From: Treponema sp.
Lineage (GTDB): Bacteria > Spirochaetota > Spirochaetia > Treponematales > Treponemataceae
DNA length: 11,513 bases
NCBI GenBank assembly: GCA_023231445.1
Contig: JALNVF010000106.1
Location: 1-11,513 of the forward strand
Direction: 5' to 3'
Part shown: piece by piece, positions 1 to 8,220 of the stretch
Position numbering within the stretch: position 1 is the first letter of the stretch
Layout: each line of letters starts with the position of its first letter
Program-made: the position numbers and the translations under genes
Notes under the pieces: generated by a model
What the model was told of the DNA's origin: nothing
The model's database searches: none
The model's input: the letters and a program-made list of their open reading frames with translations, nothing else

Positions 1-95
1 CCACGTTTCTGCGGACAGGAATTAAGCGCGGGAGCTTTTGTTCTGTTAGCAGCAGACTTGCGACCCTGATGAATCAGTTGATTTATTGTAGGCAT
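1..95 (-). CDS. rpsL: 30S ribosomal protein S12, 5' part only
   Basis: S12 sits in the decoding centre of the 30S subunit and contributes to codon-anticodon proofreading; it is the classical streptomycin-resistance locus. Only the first 31 codons lie in the window. The visible protein begins MPTINQLIHQGRK, continues through an Ala/Asn/Lys stretch to KAPALNSCPQKR and then a Gly codon. This matches the S12 opening MPTI(N/Q)QL and the conserved KAPAL...PQKRG segment. The ATG at 95..93 is supported by an AGGAGA Shine-Dalgarno at 107..102, six bases upstream. It follows rpoC after 129 nt, the usual rpoC-rpsL junction, and should be the first gene of a str operon (rpsL-rpsG and beyond, outside the window). 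A candidate promoter and a hairpin leader precede it. The gene is truncated by the window edge, not broken. Confidence 0.96.
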   Translation of the reverse strand, partial: MPTINQLIHQGRKSAANRTKAPALNSCPQKR

Positions 96-110
96 TGCCT
101 ATCTCCTATT

Positions 111-150
111 ATTTAGTTCCGGTCAGCACCCCGGAAAGAATAAACTAAAT
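111..150 (-). other. Stem-loop in the rpsL leader, next to the ribosome binding site
   Basis: Read on the minus strand, ATTTAG (150..145) pairs with CTAAAT (116..111), and TTCCGG (136..131) pairs with CCGGAA (122..117). The two perfect 6-bp helices stack on the 3' side and are separated on the 5' side by an 8-nt bulge. The loop is 8 nt. The base of the stem ends four nucleotides before the AGGAGA of rpsL. The base pairing is seen directly. A role in controlling rpsL translation, for example as a target of a str-operon ribosomal protein, is inference. Confidence 0.55.
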
Positions 151-171
151 TTACGCCAAAACAGGAATTTT

Positions 172-201
172 ATGATACTGAATTCCGGCACGACTCGTCA
201 A
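172..201 (-). promoter_or_regulatory. Candidate sigma70-type promoter for rpsL
   Basis: On the minus strand, TTGACG at 201..196 resembles the -35 box (5 of 6 matches to TTGACA) and TATCAT at 177..172 resembles the -10 box (5 of 6 matches to TATAAT), with an 18-nt spacer. Transcription would begin near 165 and give a leader of about 70 nt that includes the hairpin at 111..150. The location between rpoC and rpsL suits a separate start for the str operon. No start site has been measured here. Confidence 0.5.
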
Positions 202-214
202 GAGCCCTGCCGGA
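184..214 (-). repeat. Inverted repeat around the -35 box downstream of rpoC
   Basis: On the minus strand, TCCGGCA (214..208) pairs perfectly with TGCCGGA (190..184). Inside, after one G-G mismatch, GGCTC (206..202) can pair with GAGTC (196..192) using one G-U pair, leaving the loop TTGAC (201..197). It begins 11 nt after the rpoC stop. No T-run follows, so it is a poor intrinsic terminator; it could protect the rpoC mRNA 3' end or act at the DNA level. Most of the candidate -35 hexamer forms the loop. Confidence 0.45.
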
Positions 215-224
215 CTACCGGATA

Positions 225-3200
225 TTAATCCTGTTCAGATTCTTCCGCTTCAAAGGACGGATCATCATCAACCTTTACGGATTCAAATTCTTTCTCCTGA
301 CGGCGTTTCTCAAGGATTTCATCCATCTGCAGATCAAGATCCCTGTCACTTCCGTCGAACAACTTCACATTCTTGTAATCTCTGATGCCGGTACCAGCCG
401 GAATCATGTGGCCTATAGCGACATTTTCTTTTATACCGTGCAGACCATCGACAGAACCGGAAATAGCCGCATTTGTAAGAACACGTGTTGTTTCCTGGAA
501 CGATGCCGCAGAAATGAACGAATCAACCCCAAGAGATGCTTTCGTAATACCCTGGAACATCGGCCGTCCTATTGCAGGCTGACCACCCTCGCCTATCACG
601 CGGCGGTTTTCCTCATGGAACTTATACTTATCCACCTGCTGCCCGTAAATAAAATGCGTATCGCCGACTGCGACGATTTCAACTTTACGAAGCATCTGAC
701 GGACGATAATACCGATATGTTTATCGTTTATATCTACACCCTGTGCACGGTACACCTGCTGGATTTCATCCATAAGGTAATTCTGAAGTGCATTCTCACC
801 AAGAATAGACAGAACCTCATGCGGATTCGGAGAGCCGTCACACAGCGGTTCTCCCGCTTCAACACGGTCTCCGTCACGTACAAGCATCCGCTTGTTCATC
901 GGAACAGCATGCTCGTATATTTTTCCGAATTCGTCTTCTACCGTAACCATGCGCTTACCTTTCGTAATTCCCTTGAATTTCACAAGACCGGAAATTTTTG
1001 CAAGGACGCACGGATTCTTCGGCTTACGGGCTTCAAACAATTCAGAAACACGGGGAAGACCACCGGTGATATCGTTCGACTTCTGGGCTGCTTTCGGAAG
1101 TTTTGCAAGTGTAATACCTGCAGCAATCTGTTGTTTATCCTCAACAAGAAGAACAGCACCAGCAGGAAGATAATAACTTCCCATCTCGTTACCCGCTTCA
1201 TCAGTAATAAGAATACGGGGCTGCTTTACGTCAAGGTGCAGATCGCTGATCGTACGTTCTGTCTTACCAGTCTGCTGATCAAGACGTTCCTCAAGTGTTG
1301 AACCAACAATAATGTCTTCAAAATGGATATAACCGTCACTTTCCGCAATAATCGGTTCACTGAACGGATCAAATTCACCAAGCGGTTTTCCCGCTTCGAC
1401 AATATCGCCGGCTTTTGCATAAATCGTAGAACCGTTGGAAATCTCAACCTTCAGTTCGTTGCTTGTCAGATAAACCGTATCACCAAGAATCATGACTTTT
1501 GCCGTAGCAGAAGCTTTTATATCAGCATTTTTCTTTGAAACAAGAACGCTGCCTTTCATGATGCGCGCACCGTCGGCAACTTTTACTTCTGCACCTTTCT
1601 CAATTTTAACCTGATCAAGAATGCGGATAACGGTCATAAAGCCTTTACGCGTAAAGAGCCATTTACCATCCTTCATTACAACGTGCGTACCTGTAACGTC
1701 TTTGATAAACGCCGGAAATTTAAGAACAATATGATTCTCTTCCGTCGTCTTTTCTGCAGCACCACCGGAGTGGAATGTACGAAGTGTCAGCTGCGTACCC
1801 GGCTGACCAATTGACTGTGCAGCAATAATACCGACAGCTTCACCAATTTCAACAATTTTATTGCGTGCAAGGTTCTGACCGTAACACTTTACACAGATAC
1901 CGTGCTTAGCCTCACAGGTAAGAACAGTACGAAGCTTAACTTTTTCGACACCGGCTTCTTCTATCTTCTTTGCAAGATCAGCATCGATATACTGATTTAC
2001 ATCACAAAGCAATTCTCCGGTAATCGGATGAATAACACGTTCTATTGTAAAGTGCCCCACAATCCGGTCTGCAAGATGAACAATAATTTCATCTCCATCT
2101 TTTATTGCAGCATAGTCAATACCGTTGATAGTTCCACAGTCGTCATCGTTGATAACAACATCCTGTGCAACATCAACCAGACGGCGGGTCATATAACCTG
2201 CGTCTGCGGTTTTAAGAGCTGTATCAGACAAACCTTTACGTGCACCGTTCGTTGAAATAAAGAATTCGATAACCGACAGACCTTCCTTAAAGTTTGAACG
2301 TATCGGAAGTTCAATAATATCTCCGTTAGGTTTAGCCATAAGACCGCGCATTGCAGCCAGCTGGGAAATCTGTTTCGGTGAACCACGGGCGCCGGATTTT
2401 GCCATCATATAGATAGTATTGAAACCTTCCTTATCTTTTGAAAGGTTATCCATCATTATCTTTGAAAGCTCATCATTTGCACGTGCCCAGATATCGCACA
2501 CACGCTGATAACGCTCTTCACCGGTGATGATACCTTTCGAATACTGACCGACGATTTCTTCAACTTCTTTATTAGCCTTGTCGACCATTGCTTTCTTTTC
2601 TTTCGGAACAATGATGTCGTCCATTGAAAGCGTTGCACCGTAGAATGTCGCGTTTTTGTACCCGCATGCCTTAATTGCATCAAGCATCTTGATGGTAAGC
2701 CACGGTCCCTGATTATGATACACCTTTTCAATCATTCTGCGGAGTTTTTTATCGTCCATCTGTTCGTTGACGTAATCAACTTCTTCAGGCATTTCTTCAT
2801 TAAACGCAAGCATACCGGCAGATGTTTCGATAACTTTTCCATTATATGGTGCTTTCATTACCGGAACTTTGATTGCAGCCTGCCATTCAATACTGCCGCA
2901 CTCAGCCGCCATCCGGACCTCATCAGAAGAGCAGAACCGTCTGCCCGTTCCCTTTGCATGAGGTTTGATTGAAGTCATATAGTAAATACCGAGAACCATA
3001 TCCTGTGACGGATACACGATCGTGTTGCCGTTCGCAGGGTCAAGCAGGTTACGGGCCGAAAGCATAAGCGTCCAGCATTCCATCTGTGCCGCCTGTGTCA
3101 GCGGAACGTGAATAGCCATCTGGTCGCCGTCGAAGTCAGCGTTGAATGATTTACACGCAAGCGGATGAAGCTTAAGCGCCTTTCCTTCAACAAGAACAGG

Positions 3201-4481
3201 TTCAAATGCCAAAATACCAAGACGGTGAAGCGTAGGTGCGCGGTTAAGCATAACCGGGTGCTCACGGACAACTTCGTCAAGGATCGCATATACTTCGGGC
3301 GATTCCTGCTCAACGAGCATCTTAGCCTTCTTAATATTGAAAACAACATCCTTGTCTACAAGCTTCTTCATTATGAACGGCTTGAACAGTTCAAGCGCCA
3401 TTTTTGTCGGAAGACCGCACTGCCACAGTTTGAGCTCAGGTCCGACAACAATAACGGAACGACCGGAATAATCTACACGTTTACCAAGCAGGTTCTGACG
3501 GAACCGTCCCTGTTTACCTTTGAGCATATCGCTGATCGATTTAAGCGGACGGTTTGACGCGCCTTTGACGACGCGCTTGCGTTTGCTGTTGTCGAACAGT
3601 GCGTCCACCGCTTCCTGAAGCATACGCTTTTCATTGCGGATAATGATATCAGGAGCAGAAAGCTGCTGAAGTCTCTTGAGACGGTTGTTGCGGTTGATGA
3701 CACGCCGGTACAGATCGTTAAGATCGGACGTCGCAAAACGACCGCCGTCAAGCTGTACCATAGGACGCAGATCAGGCGGAATAACCGGAACGACATCAAG
3801 AATCATCCAGCTTGCCTTATTGCCGGAAGCACGGAAATTCTCAACGATTTCTATACGTTTCAGAAGACGCTTGTCGCTCTTAGGTCCTTTTTCAATCATT
3901 TTTGCCCGGAGCTCTGCTGCCAGTGCATCAAGATCAAGTCCTTCAAGCAGTGTTTTTACCGCTTCGGCACCCATATCAGCAGAAAATGCTTCGCCGTAAC
4001 GTTCGCGGGCTTCGTTATACTCGTCTTCCGTCAGCAGCTGCATCTTTTTAAGATCAGTATCGCCCGGATCAATAACAATATACTTTTCATAGTAAAGAAC
4101 CGAACGGAGCGCGGCTACCTGCAGATCAAGCAGAAGTCCCATACGGCTCGGAACGGAACGATAATACCAGATGTGGCTTACCGGTGCAGCAAGTTCAATG
4201 TGTCCGGTGCGCTCACGGCGTACTTTGAAATCAGTAACTTCAACACCGCAGCGGTCGCAGATAACACCTTTATAGCGGATCGATTTAAACTTTCCGCAGT
4301 AACATTCCCATTCTTTCGTTGTACCGAAAATACGTTCACAGAACAGACCGTCTTTCTCCGGACGGAGTGTGCGGTAGTTAATCGTTTCCGGTTTTTTAAC
4401 TTCGCCGTACGACCATGCACGAATCGTATCCGGTGAAGCGAGTTTTATTCTGAGGCTGTCAAAATCCTGAATATCACGCAT
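225..4481 (-). CDS. rpoC: DNA-directed RNA polymerase subunit beta'
   Basis: RpoC is the clamp-forming catalytic subunit of RNA polymerase. With the start chosen here it has 1418 residues. Visible landmarks: N-terminal zinc site C60, C62, C75, C78; the active-site motif NADFDGDQM at 447-455, whose D449, D451 and D453 hold the catalytic magnesium; bridge helix near 742-777 (STNGARKGLSDTALKTA); second zinc site C782, C856, C863, C866; trigger loop around 890-910. About 225 residues (roughly 912-1136) interrupt the trigger loop before DITGGLPRVSELFEARKP. This is an SI3-type insertion, absent in Firmicutes. The C-terminus is an acidic tail. I chose ATG at 4481: AAGGAG at 4494..4489 is 7 nt from it but only 1 nt from the ATG at 4487, and homologues as I recall begin M(K/R)(E/D)I. 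It overlaps rpoB by 8 nt. Trigger-loop residue 900 is Leu where E. coli has Met932. Confidence 0.98.
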   Translation of the reverse strand: MRDIQDFDSLRIKLASPDTIRAWSYGEVKKPETINYRTLRPEKDGLFCERIFGTTKEWECYCGKFKSIRYKGVICDRCGVEVTDFKVRRERTGHIELAAPVSHIWYYRSVPSRMGLLLDLQVAALRSVLYYEKYIVIDPGDTDLKKMQLLTEDEYNEARERYGEAFSADMGAEAVKTLLEGLDLDALAAELRAKMIEKGPKSDKRLLKRIEIVENFRASGNKASWMILDVVPVIPPDLRPMVQLDGGRFATSDLNDLYRRVINRNNRLKRLQQLSAPDIIIRNEKRMLQEAVDALFDNSKRKRVVKGASNRPLKSISDMLKGKQGRFRQNLLGKRVDYSGRSVIVVGPELKLWQCGLPTKMALELFKPFIMKKLVDKDVVFNIKKAKMLVEQESPEVYAILDEVVREHPVMLNRAPTLHRLGILAFEPVLVEGKALKLHPLACKSFNADFDGDQMAIHVPLTQAAQMECWTLMLSARNLLDPANGNTIVYPSQDMVLGIYYMTSIKPHAKGTGRRFCSSDEVRMAAECGSIEWQAAIKVPVMKAPYNGKVIETSAGMLAFNEEMPEEVDYVNEQMDDKKLRRMIEKVYHNQGPWLTIKMLDAIKACGYKNATFYGATLSMDDIIVPKEKKAMVDKANKEVEEIVGQYSKGIITGEERYQRVCDIWARANDELSKIMMDNLSKDKEGFNTIYMMAKSGARGSPKQISQLAAMRGLMAKPNGDIIELPIRSNFKEGLSVIEFFISTNGARKGLSDTALKTADAGYMTRRLVDVAQDVVINDDDCGTINGIDYAAIKDGDEIIVHLADRIVGHFTIERVIHPITGELLCDVNQYIDADLAKKIEEAGVEKVKLRTVLTCEAKHGICVKCYGQNLARNKIVEIGEAVGIIAAQSIGQPGTQLTLRTFHSGGAAEKTTEENHIVLKFPAFIKDVTGTHVVMKDGKWLFTRKGFMTVIRILDQVKIEKGAEVKVADGARIMKGSVLVSKKNADIKASATAKVMILGDTVYLTSNELKVEISNGSTIYAKAGDIVEAGKPLGEFDPFSEPIIAESDGYIHFEDIIVGSTLEERLDQQTGKTERTISDLHLDVKQPRILITDEAGNEMGSYYLPAGAVLLVEDKQQIAAGITLAKLPKAAQKSNDITGGLPRVSELFEARKPKNPCVLAKISGLVKFKGITKGKRMVTVEDEFGKIYEHAVPMNKRMLVRDGDRVEAGEPLCDGSPNPHEVLSILGENALQNYLMDEIQQVYRAQGVDINDKHIGIIVRQMLRKVEIVAVGDTHFIYGQQVDKYKFHEENRRVIGEGGQPAIGRPMFQGITKASLGVDSFISAASFQETTRVLTNAAISGSVDGLHGIKENVAIGHMIPAGTGIRDYKNVKLFDGSDRDLDLQMDEILEKRRQEKEFESVKVDDDPSFEAEESEQD

Positions 4482-7400
4482 TAGCATTCTCCTTATCGAA
4501 ACCGGAAGCCGCTTTGTCTATCAGTTCCTGGTCACGCTCTGTAAGGGCAATCTGTTTACCCTTTGCATCGTAGATAGTAAAGTCCAGCGCCAGACCGCGA
4601 AGTTCCTGAACCAGTACGTTGAATGATTCCGGGACACCGGCCGGCGACGAAGGATCGCCCTTTACTATAGATTCATAAATCTTTGAACGTCCGTTCATAT
4701 CATCGGACTTAATTGTCATCATTTCCTGCAGTGTGTTTGCCGCACCGTATGCTTCAAGCGCCCATACTTCCATTTCTCCCAGACGCTGACCTCCGAACTG
4801 TGCCTTACCACCGAGCGGCTGCTGCGTAACAAGAGAGTACGGTCCCGTCGAACGCGCATGCATCTTGTCATCGACAAGGTGATGCAGTTTCATAAAGTAT
4901 ATGACACCGACAAAAATCGGATTGACAAACGGAACACCTGTACGGCCGTCGTGTACAATCTGCTTACAGTCAGACGAAAGGCCTGCTTCATTAAGTTTAC
5001 CGGCAATCTGTTCCTGCGACGGAGTCTGGAATGCAGGGCATTCAAAGAACTGGTTCAGATATTTACCGGCGATACCGAGTTCAGATTCCATAATCTGCCC
5101 GATATTCATACGGGAAGGTACACCAAGCGGATTCAGACAGACATCAAGCGGCGTACCGTCTTCAAGATACGGCATATCCTCTATCGGGAGAATACGGGCG
5201 ACAACACCTTTATTTCCGTGCCGTCCTGCCATCTTATCACCCTCGCAAAGTTTACGTTTGTTGGCAATAAGAACTTTGACCACTTCGTCGACACCCGGAT
5301 TAAGATCATCACCTTCCATCCGGCGCAGACGCTGAACGTCGATAACGACACCTTCAACCCCGTGAGGAACACGCAGTGAAGAATCGCGGACTTCCTTAGC
5401 CTTTTCACCGAAAATCGAGTTGAGCAGTTTAAACTCAGGCGTCGTTTCCGTTTCACTCTTGGGCGTTACTTTTCCGACAAGAATATCACCGGAACGAACT
5501 TTCGCACCAATGCGGATGATACCTTCGGCATCAAGATTATCAAGTGTCTTTTCTGCAGTATTCGGAACATCCCGCGTAATCTTCTCAGGTCCGAGTTTTG
5601 TTTCACGAATTTCAATTGTAAATTCTTTAATATGAATAGACGTGTACATATCCTCGCGCACAACACGCTGAGAAATAAGAACAGCATCCTCATAGTTATA
5701 TCCGTTCCAGGGGACGAATCCGACAAGAATATTGCGGCCAAGGGCAAGCTCGCCATTAAATGTAGCAGGACCATCCGCAAGGACATCGCCCTTCTTCACC
5801 TTCTGTCCGACTTCAACCGTCGGGCGCTGATGATAGCAGGTATCCTGGTTAGTCCGCTGATACTTAAGCAGCGTATATTCGTCAAGCGGGTCAGTTTTTT
5901 TAGCACCATCAACCTTAATTTTGACGCAGTCACTCGTTACCCATACGACTTCACCGTCGTGTTTTGCCTTGATAAGAACACCTGAATCATACGCAGTTTT
6001 CTGCTCCATACCGGTACCGACGATCGGCGGTTCCGGAAAAAGAAGAGGAACTGCCTGACGCTGCATGTTACAACCCATCAAAGCACGGTTAGCATCGTCG
6101 TGTTCAAGAAACGGAACAAGAGACGCCGAAACAGAAATAACCTGACGCGGAGAAACATCAATGTACTGGACATCCTGAGGTTCACGCTGCGTATAGTTAC
6201 CGCGGTTACGGCATGAAATCATATCTGCAGGAAATGAACCGTCCGGTTTTATCCCTTCAACAACCTGACCTATATAATATTTGTCCTCGTCCATTGCCGA
6301 CAAATACTCAACTTCGTTCGTAGCCTTGCCGTTCACCACCTTACGGTACGGAGCTTCAAGGAAACCATAGTCATTAATACGGGTAAAAATAGCAAGAGAA
6401 ACAATAAGCCCGATGTTCGGGCCTTCCGGCGTTTCAATCGGGCACATACGTCCGTAATGTGAGTAATGAACGTCGCGGACTTCAAATCCTGCACGGTCAC
6501 GGGAAAGACCACCCGGTCCCAGAGCATTCAGACGCCGCTTATGTGTAAGTTCCGCAAGCGGATTTACCTGATCCATGAACTGAGACAGCTGTGACGAACC
6601 AAAGAATTCCTTTATCGAAGCAACTATCGGTTTGATGGAAATGAGGTCCTGCGGCTTCATCGTTTCCGTTTCCTTCAGTCCCATCCGCTCTTTCGCAATG
6701 CGTTCCATACGGCTGAATGCAGTTTTCAGCTGATTAGTCATAAGTTCACCGACAGAACGGATACGGCGGTTACCAAGGTGATCAATATCATCAACCTGTT
6801 CATCGCCTATATAGACTTTTATAAGATATTTCATCGTCTGGATGATATCTTCTCTGATAAGCGTAAAATCCTTTACGTCATCCTGATAATCGAATTTTTT
6901 ATTAAGCTTGTAGCGGCCGACTCGTCCAAGGTCATAGCGGCGGTCGGAGAAGAACATCGATGTAAGATCTTTTTCCGCAGCTTCAACAGTTATAGGTTCG
7001 CCCGGCATAAGAATCTGGTAGACAGCAGCGAGAGCGTCTTCCTTTGTCGGTTCCATGTCCACAGAACCTTCCTTTACATAACGGACTTCCTCGCGCTCAA
7101 AGCAGTTTATAATCATCTGCGAGTCAAGAGAATCGTTATTCTCGTCCTTGTCGCCCGGATTTTTGCGCGTATCAAACTTTATGACACAGATTTCCCCGAC
7201 ACCATTTGCAACAAGGTCGTCTATGTCGTGCGGATGAAGACGCACACCCGCATTAAAGAGACGTTTCTCTTCTCCAGAATCGGGATTCTTGAGAATTACC
7301 GCACTTGCAAGCACTCTGTCCACAAGCTGTTCACGGGACGAATTGTCGTTCTTCACCGGCATCTCTTCCGTTGTATAGAAACAGCGGATAATCTGCTCAC

Positions 7401-8031
7401 GTGTTGTATACCCCAATGCACGAAGGAATATAGTACCGAGAATCTTCTTCTTGCGGTCGATTTTTGCATAAACCAGTTCTTTTTTCTGATCAATTTCAAA
7501 TTCAAGCCATGAACCTCTGTAAGGAATAATGCGGCTTGAATAAACGCCTTTATCATGGCAGAAAATAACTCCCGGAGAACGGTGAATCTGCGAAACAACA
7601 ACGCGCTCGGCGCCGTTTATAACAAATGTTCCACGATCCGTCATGAGCGGGATATCGCCCATATATATATCTTTCTGAAGAATAGTCCCTGTCTGTAAAA
7701 AAACCAGCTTTATGACCGCTTTTAACGGTACAGCATAGGTAAGCCCCTTCTGTTTGCACTCAAGTTCCGAAAACTTGATATTTTCCGTATCAAGCTGATA
7801 AGAATCAAACTCAAGAGACATATCGCCGTTCGGACTGTCAATCGGAAATGTTGAAGAAAAGACTTCTTCGAGCCCCTGATTTGCAAGTGGTTCATGATTT
7901 CGCAGCCTTTCTGACTGAAGGAAACTTTCATATGATGCTGTCTGGATAGAAATAAGATCGGGAATATCCATAACTGTCTGGATATCCTTCCCAATGTACT
8001 GACGGTTGATCGTTCGGGTTTTTGCGAACAT
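4474..8031 (-). CDS. rpoB: DNA-directed RNA polymerase subunit beta
   Basis: RpoB is the second large catalytic subunit of RNA polymerase and forms the other pincer and the rifampicin pocket. At 1185 residues it is close to the Firmicutes length and shorter than E. coli (1342), so the large proteobacterial insertions are missing; a polar low-complexity stretch lies near 289-305. Landmarks: rifampicin cluster I at 478-505 (GSSQLSQFMDQVNPL...THKRRLNALG); ETPEGPNIG at 533-541; NGYNYEDA at 776-783; active-site lysines K933 and K941 in GDKMAGRHGNKG; GGKAQFGGQRLGEMEVWALE near the C-terminus for docking to beta'. Residue 502 is Asn (codon AAT at 6528..6526), equivalent to E. coli Ser531, which predicts natural rifampicin resistance. 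The start at 8031 fits the family N-terminus and has AGGGGG 5 nt upstream. It follows a 298-nt structured spacer and overlaps rpoC by 8 nt. Confidence 0.98.
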   Translation of the reverse strand: MFAKTRTINRQYIGKDIQTVMDIPDLISIQTASYESFLQSERLRNHEPLANQGLEEVFSSTFPIDSPNGDMSLEFDSYQLDTENIKFSELECKQKGLTYAVPLKAVIKLVFLQTGTILQKDIYMGDIPLMTDRGTFVINGAERVVVSQIHRSPGVIFCHDKGVYSSRIIPYRGSWLEFEIDQKKELVYAKIDRKKKILGTIFLRALGYTTREQIIRCFYTTEEMPVKNDNSSREQLVDRVLASAVILKNPDSGEEKRLFNAGVRLHPHDIDDLVANGVGEICVIKFDTRKNPGDKDENNDSLDSQMIINCFEREEVRYVKEGSVDMEPTKEDALAAVYQILMPGEPITVEAAEKDLTSMFFSDRRYDLGRVGRYKLNKKFDYQDDVKDFTLIREDIIQTMKYLIKVYIGDEQVDDIDHLGNRRIRSVGELMTNQLKTAFSRMERIAKERMGLKETETMKPQDLISIKPIVASIKEFFGSSQLSQFMDQVNPLAELTHKRRLNALGPGGLSRDRAGFEVRDVHYSHYGRMCPIETPEGPNIGLIVSLAIFTRINDYGFLEAPYRKVVNGKATNEVEYLSAMDEDKYYIGQVVEGIKPDGSFPADMISCRNRGNYTQREPQDVQYIDVSPRQVISVSASLVPFLEHDDANRALMGCNMQRQAVPLLFPEPPIVGTGMEQKTAYDSGVLIKAKHDGEVVWVTSDCVKIKVDGAKKTDPLDEYTLLKYQRTNQDTCYHQRPTVEVGQKVKKGDVLADGPATFNGELALGRNILVGFVPWNGYNYEDAVLISQRVVREDMYTSIHIKEFTIEIRETKLGPEKITRDVPNTAEKTLDNLDAEGIIRIGAKVRSGDILVGKVTPKSETETTPEFKLLNSIFGEKAKEVRDSSLRVPHGVEGVVIDVQRLRRMEGDDLNPGVDEVVKVLIANKRKLCEGDKMAGRHGNKGVVARILPIEDMPYLEDGTPLDVCLNPLGVPSRMNIGQIMESELGIAGKYLNQFFECPAFQTPSQEQIAGKLNEAGLSSDCKQIVHDGRTGVPFVNPIFVGVIYFMKLHHLVDDKMHARSTGPYSLVTQQPLGGKAQFGGQRLGEMEVWALEAYGAANTLQEMMTIKSDDMNGRSKIYESIVKGDPSSPAGVPESFNVLVQELRGLALDFTIYDAKGKQIALTERDQELIDKAASGFDKENANA
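4489..4494 (-). promoter_or_regulatory. Shine-Dalgarno of rpoC, decides the start codon
   Basis: AAGGAG reads on the minus strand inside the end of rpoB. It is only 1 nt from the first ATG (4487..4485) and 7 nt from the second (4481..4479). The second spacing is the functional one, so translation should start MRDIQDFDS. Termination at the rpoB stop (4476..4474) lies only a few bases beyond the rpoC start, as in coupled or reinitiating translation. Confidence 0.75.
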
Positions 8032-8040
8032 CAGATCCCC

Positions 8041-8057
8041 CTGAATACTGGATTCAG
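8041..8057 (-). other. Hairpin abutting the rpoB ribosome binding site
   Basis: CTGAAT (8057..8052) pairs perfectly with ATTCAG (8046..8041) across a 5-nt loop. The last A and G of the stem are also the first bases of the AGGGGG Shine-Dalgarno (8042..8037) of rpoB, so folding would partly cover it. The stem is short and AT-containing, so the effect may be modest. Confidence 0.45.
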
Positions 8058-8114
8058 CACAATCTCTGCTACAAGCCGGAAACTCCGCTCAGCACAGAAA
8101 CGGCCGATAAAGGC

Positions 8115-8136
8115 GGTCAGCCGGAAACGCCTGACC
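8115..8136 (-). other. Hairpin with an alternative pairing in the rpoB leader
   Basis: GGTCAG (8136..8131) pairs with CTGACC (8120..8115) across a 10-nt loop. The same stretch allows AGGCG (8132..8128) to pair with CGCCT (8115..8111). The two stems share bases and cannot coexist. Base pairing is seen directly; function is unknown. Confidence 0.35.
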
Positions 8137-8195
8137 TTTTGAGTTTCTTTTTTTAGCCGGAAAGGCAAAACGAAACCCGCACTTTTTTAATACAC

Positions 8196-8220
8196 AAAAG
8201 CCCCGCCTTTACCGGCGGGG
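8196..8220 (-). terminator. Intrinsic terminator-like hairpin, likely rplL-rpoB attenuator
   Basis: On the minus strand CCCCGCC (8220..8214) pairs with GGCGGGG (8207..8201): seven G-C pairs closing a 6-nt loop GGTAAA. It is followed by C and then TTTT (8199..8196), after which the T-run breaks up (GTGTATT). The strong stem with a short T-run predicts partial termination about 110 nt after rplL. That would let fewer transcripts enter rpoBC than rplL, matching the excess of L7/L12 over RNA polymerase subunits. On the opposite strand no T-run follows, so the direction is clear. Confidence 0.65.

Noticed and set aside
184..214. Inverted repeat after rpoC as an intrinsic terminator
   Set aside because: The stem is interrupted by a mismatch and no T-run follows on the minus strand.
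408..1301. Plus-strand ORF of 297 codons opposite rpoC
   Set aside because: It lies entirely antisense to conserved rpoC codons, and its translation has no recognisable domain and a Cys/Thr/Phe/Asn-rich composition typical of an antisense shadow.
4479..4487. ATG at 4487 as the rpoC start
   Set aside because: Only 1 nt separates it from the Shine-Dalgarno; the ATG at 4481 has proper spacing and the expected N-terminus.
6778..7512. Plus-strand ORF of 244 codons opposite rpoB
   Set aside because: Antisense shadow of a conserved part of rpoB; no ribosome binding site or family resemblance noticed.
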